The notes under the pieces: generated by a model
Databases searched by the model: none
What the model saw: the letters and a program-made list of their open reading frames with translations, nothing else
Told to the model about the DNA's origin: nothing
Assembly: GCA_040510575.1 (NCBI GenBank)
Contig: JBEVIU010000025.1
Location: forward strand, 1 to 16,013
DNA length: 16,013 bases
Direction: 5' to 3'
Source of the DNA: DASUMF01 sp040510575
GTDB taxonomy: Bacteria; Actinomycetota; Acidimicrobiia; IMCC26256; DASPTH01
In this document: piece after piece, positions 13,249 to 16,013 of the stretch
Layout of the letters: each line of letters starts with the position of its first letter
Numbering within the stretch: position 1 is the stretch's first letter
Translations under genes and position numbers: made by a program

Positions 13249-14493
13249 ATGAGTGGGAGCGCCATGGCAACGGACCGGCTCGCCCGCATGGGCGACGCGC
13301 TGACCGCGCACACGACGCGCGGCGACGTGACCGGGCTCGCGTGGTTGGTGGCGCACCGCGGCGAGGTCCACACGGGTGCCGCCGGCACGATGGTGGTCGG
13401 CGGTGAGCAGCCGGTCGAGCGCGACACCATCTTCCGCATCTCGTCGATGAGCAAGCCGGTCACCGCGGTCGGCGCGCTGATGCTGGTCGAGGAGGGCGAG
13501 CTCCGGCTCGACGACGCGGTCGACGACCTCCTTCCCGAGCTCGCCAACCGTCGCGTGCTCGTCGATCCCGACGGGCCCCTCGACGACACCGTGCCCGCGC
13601 ACCGTTCGATCACGCTGCGCGACCTGCTCACGTTCCGCCTCGGGCTCGGCTTGGACTTCACCCGGTTCGACCGCCAGCCCACGATCGCGGCGATGGGGAT
13701 GCTCGGCATGGGCGCGGGTCCACCCAGTCCGGATGCCGCGCCGGAACCCGGTGAGTGGATGCGTCGCCTCGGCACGCTTCCACTCGAGTTCCAGCCGGGT
13801 GAACGATGGATGTACCACGTGGGTGCCGACGTGCTCGGCGTGCTCGTCGCACGCGCGGCGGGGCAACCGTTCGAGGACTACCTGCGCGAGCGCGTGTTCG
13901 AACCGCTCGGGATGCGCGACACCGCGTTCTTCGTGCCCGCCGACGCGCTCGACCGGTTCGGTCCCTGCTACACGAGCGATCCCAGCACCGGTGTGCGGGA
14001 CACGTACGACGACGCCGACGGCCAGTGGAGCCGTCCACCGGCGTTCCCGGGTGGCGGGGCCGGCTTGGTGTCGACGGTCGACGACTTCTTCGCGTTTGCC
14101 GAGATGCTGCGCAACGGAGGCACGCACCAGGGCACGCGGCTGCTCGCGCGCACGTCGGTCACCGCCATGACCACCGATCACCTCACCAGCGCGCAGAAGG
14201 CGGCGTCGGGGCCCGACCCGTCGGGCGCGCAGGGCTGGGGATTCGGCGTGGGTGTGTGGACGCGACGCGCCGGCACCACGTGGTCGGCCGGTTCCTACGG
14301 ATGGGACGGCGGGCTCGGGAGCACCTGGGCCAACGACCCCTCGGAGGAGCTCGTCGGCATCATGCTCACCAACGAGATGTTCACGTCGCCGGCACTGCCG
14401 CCGGTGTGCCTGGACTTCTGGACCGGCGTCTACGCCGCCCTCCCCGGAAGCACTCAGATCCCCTCGAGCAGCTCCAGCGGGAACGGCGGCTGA
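13249..14493 (+). CDS. serine hydrolase of the beta-lactamase/class C (EstB, PBP4*-like) fold
   Basis: A 414-residue protein of the class C beta-lactamase-like superfamily, acting as an esterase, peptidase or amidase through a serine nucleophile. The SxxK motif is S66-M-S-K69 within FRISSMSKPVTAVGAL. The second motif tyrosine is Y189 (WMYHVGADVLGVLV), where lactamases have YxN. The third motif, usually KTG or HxG, appears as GWDGGLGSTW, as in many actinobacterial esterase-type members. No signal peptide is seen, so it is probably cytoplasmic, which argues against a role as a secreted beta-lactamase. The C-terminus is a Ser/Gly-rich tail. The start is set by GAGGAGG before ATG 13249. It converges with the secreted PsbP-like gene over 44 bp, in which I see no terminator. 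Confidence 0.93.
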   Translation: MSGSAMATDRLARMGDALTAHTTRGDVTGLAWLVAHRGEVHTGAAGTMVVGGEQPVERDTIFRISSMSKPVTAVGALMLVEEGELRLDDAVDDLLPELANRRVLVDPDGPLDDTVPAHRSITLRDLLTFRLGLGLDFTRFDRQPTIAAMGMLGMGAGPPSPDAAPEPGEWMRRLGTLPLEFQPGERWMYHVGADVLGVLVARAAGQPFEDYLRERVFEPLGMRDTAFFVPADALDRFGPCYTSDPSTGVRDTYDDADGQWSRPPAFPGGGAGLVSTVDDFFAFAEMLRNGGTHQGTRLLARTSVTAMTTDHLTSAQKAASGPDPSGAQGWGFGVGVWTRRAGTTWSAGSYGWDGGLGSTWANDPSEELVGIMLTNEMFTSPALPPVCLDFWTGVYAALPGSTQIPSSSSSGNGG

Positions 14494-14537
14494 CCGAGCG
14501 GACGCACGGCGAGTTGCACAACAGGAGCGGGCTGTCG

Positions 14538-15203
14538 TCACCCGCGGTGCGACAGCGCCTTGACGCTGTCCATGATCCGATCGGTGGTCTCCGCTCCCTC
14601 GGCGTCGTCGTCGATCGCGAGCGTCACCATGCTGGTCAGCGTGCCGACCTGGACGAACAGCTCGGTGACATGAATGGTCAAGTTGGTCCCGTCGGGGGCG
14701 GTCAGCGGCAGGCGCACGTCGACGCGGTACGCCGGCCTGCCACCCACCTTGTGCGTCGACGTCCCGATCACGGTGCCGCCCACGGAGGAGAACTGCGGTG
14801 AGATCTGGCGGGTGAAGGAGTCCAGCGTCGGTGGAAGTATCCCGACCCCGGCGTTGGTCACGCCGAGGTTGCCGCCAACGCCGCGTTCCGCCATGGAATC
14901 GAGGTCAGTGGCATGGAACTTCGTGTTCTTGGTGAAGGACGACTGCTGCGCGGCGTCGAACGCATCGGCAAGTTCAGGGTTCGCCTTCGTCAGTGCCTTC
15001 TGCTGGGCCGCGACCTCGCGCTTGGAGAGCGCGTAGACCGTCCAACCGCTCGGATACTCGAGCGAGATCCCGGCCGCTTTGACCTTCGCGCGCGTGTAGT
15101 CATCGGCCGCGGTCGCGAGACCGGGATCGACCAGCGTGACCCCGAACGTCGCGACAACGACGACGACCGCGACCGCGAACCGATGACGAGTCCCATGCAC
15201 CAT
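14538..15203 (-). CDS. secreted protein with PsbP/DUF1795-like domain
   Basis: A 221-residue exported protein. A basic start (MVHGTRHR) and a hydrophobic run (about 9-30) form a signal peptide, with a probable cut after ATA near residue 34. The mature part begins with ISLEYPSGWTVYALSK, the strand-turn pattern typical of the Mog1/PsbP/DUF1795-like fold, continues with an Ala/Gln-rich helix (REVAAQQKALTKANPELADAF), and ends in strands with TIHVTELFVQVGTL. No cysteine follows the signal, so it is not a lipoprotein. ATG 15203 is chosen because AGGAT lies seven bases upstream; the longer open frame to 15239 would bury the signal sequence. The VOC gene upstream ends 112 bp away. Function is unknown and the fold call is tentative. 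Confidence 0.82.
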   Translation of the reverse strand: MVHGTRHRFAVAVVVVVATFGVTLVDPGLATAADDYTRAKVKAAGISLEYPSGWTVYALSKREVAAQQKALTKANPELADAFDAAQQSSFTKNTKFHATDLDSMAERGVGGNLGVTNAGVGILPPTLDSFTRQISPQFSSVGGTVIGTSTHKVGGRPAYRVDVRLPLTAPDGTNLTIHVTELFVQVGTLTSMVTLAIDDDAEGAETTDRIMDSVKALSHRG

Positions 15204-15278
15204 GGCGCCGATCCTGACCGCAGCGCGACCGCGAAGCAATGACCCTCGCGGCGGATCGGCGGCGCGGCGAGGTCAGGC

Positions 15279-15302
15279 TGGCGTGACCGATCGGCCACGC
15301 CA
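15279..15302 (-). terminator. terminator-like hairpin after the two-domain VOC gene
   Basis: TGGCGTG (15279-15285) pairs with CACGCCA (15296-15302) across a ten-base loop that itself holds the palindrome CCGATCGG. Read on the minus strand, it begins 13 bases after the TAA stop of the VOC gene. There is no T-run. It probably ends that transcript before the secreted-protein gene. Confidence 0.4.
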
Positions 15303-15315
15303 TGGCCGAGACGGC

Positions 15316-16013
15316 TTACTGCACGATCCTGAACAGCACGCCCGTCGGGTCGGCGCACAGCGCGAGACGTCCGTGCGGTGTGTCCTGGGCAGGCTCCACG
15401 ACCGAGCCGCCGAGCGCAACGACGCGCTCGAGCGTGGCGTCGGCGTTCTCGGCGCCGAAGTAGATCGACCAGTGCGCGGGCACGCCGTCGGGCAGAAATC
15501 CTGATGCGTCCATGATCCCGGCTTCGGCGTCGTCGTCCTTGCCGTAGGTCGTGTAGCGGAACTCGGGCGTGTCACTCATCGCGTGGGTGGGCCAGTGGAA
15601 CACCTTCTCGTAGAACGCGACCGACGCGTCGTAGTCACGCGCGTGCAGCTCGAACCAGTTCGGCGTGCCGGGCTCGGCGTGCAGCTCGAACCCCGTGTGA
15701 GTTCCCGGCTGCCACCCCCCGACCGCGGCGCCGCCGGCGTCGGTGAGCACAACCATCGTGCCGAGGTCCATCACCTCTTGCGGCGGGACGATCACGGTGC
15801 CACCGTTCGCGACCGCGGCGTCGGCGGTGGCATGCGCGTCGTCGACGGCCAGGTAGATCGACCAGCCGTCGGGCCCGCCACTGCCGTCGTTCTTCATGCC
15901 GCCGGCAACGCGGCGGCCGTCCTTGGCGAAGTTGAAGTAGCCGCCGAACTCGGGCGGGGTCTCGCACGTCCACCCGAACAGCTCGTTGTAGAAGGCCTGG
16001 GTCGCGTCCGGGT
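15316..16013 (-). CDS. two-domain VOC family protein (Cfp30B-like), 5' end outside the window
   Basis: 231 residues plus the stop are visible; probably 10-30 N-terminal residues lie beyond the right edge. Two VOC modules stand in tandem. The first begins near the edge with DATQAFYNELFGWTCE and runs through VAGGMKNDG and WSIYLAVDD. The second begins with NWFELHARDYDASVAFYEKVF and runs through HWSIYFGAENADATLE to ADPTGVLFRIVQ. This repeat structure matches the actinobacterial Cfp30B/glyoxalase-like group, whose members are thought to act in detoxification, though substrates are mostly unknown. An internal ATG at 15895-15897 is not the start, since the first module clearly continues upstream of it. 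The gene ends in TAA, and a hairpin follows. Confidence 0.92.
   Translation of the reverse strand, partial: PDATQAFYNELFGWTCETPPEFGGYFNFAKDGRRVAGGMKNDGSGGPDGWSIYLAVDDAHATADAAVANGGTVIVPPQEVMDLGTMVVLTDAGGAAVGGWQPGTHTGFELHAEPGTPNWFELHARDYDASVAFYEKVFHWPTHAMSDTPEFRYTTYGKDDDAEAGIMDASGFLPDGVPAHWSIYFGAENADATLERVVALGGSVVEPAQDTPHGRLALCADPTGVLFRIVQ

Noticed and set aside
1..16013. Genomic island, prophage or defence system
   Set aside because: There is no integrase, transposase, tRNA, attachment repeat, toxin-antitoxin pair, nuclease or NTPase cluster. Composition looks uniform by eye and most genes belong to common families.

Overview
The window is GC-rich DNA with dense, short-spaced genes, GTG starts nearly as common as ATG, and few recognisable Shine-Dalgarno sites. 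The protein set (large NAD-glutamate dehydrogenase, PAC2 family protein, DUF1697, two-domain VOC protein, YdcF, secreted small proteins) points to a free-living actinobacterium. Acidimicrobiia is my guess, but only a guess. It reads as ordinary chromosome: I see no rRNA, tRNA, CRISPR, insertion sequence, phage gene or obvious island boundary. No gene-free stretch exceeds about 205 bp.

Layout. Positions 1-4369 (minus) hold an uninterrupted NAD-specific glutamate dehydrogenase of the large class, cut by the left edge. Just upstream of it on the same strand is a small ABM-like protein (4390-4647). Next come a divergent, repeat-containing spacer, a 66-residue zinc-ribbon protein (4852-5052, plus) and a secreted DUF3558-like protein (5057-5572, minus). 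Diverging from that is a coiled-coil protein (5636-6451) whose stop overlaps the start of the DNA-3-methyladenine glycosylase I gene tag (6448-7005). An MFS exporter (7011-8267, minus) converges on tag and diverges from DUF1697 (8343-8864), which is followed by PAC2 (8929-9792). A minus-strand group follows: quinone oxidoreductase (9820-10797), an unrecognised membrane protein (10858-12039) and a VOC protein (12078-12578). A YdcF-like protein (12620-13162) and a beta-lactamase-fold serine hydrolase (13249-14493) run plus. At the right end, minus, are a secreted PsbP/DUF1795-like protein (14538-15203) and a two-domain VOC protein (15316 to the edge).

How it works together. Most genes are single housekeeping or stress functions: glutamate catabolism, alkylation repair, small-molecule export, redox chemistry and envelope proteins. 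The only clear translational coupling is coiled-coil protein/tag. The most consistent unexplained signal is regulatory. Eight genes have a TANNNT hexamer ending 6 or 7 nt before the chosen start codon, the layout expected of leaderless transcripts with a sigma-70-type -10 box. At 12579-12619 two such boxes face apart with exactly 17 bp between them. Two short GC-rich tandem repeat arrays sit in intergenic DNA. I did not find a convincing new multi-gene system; the candidates below are modest and stated as such.
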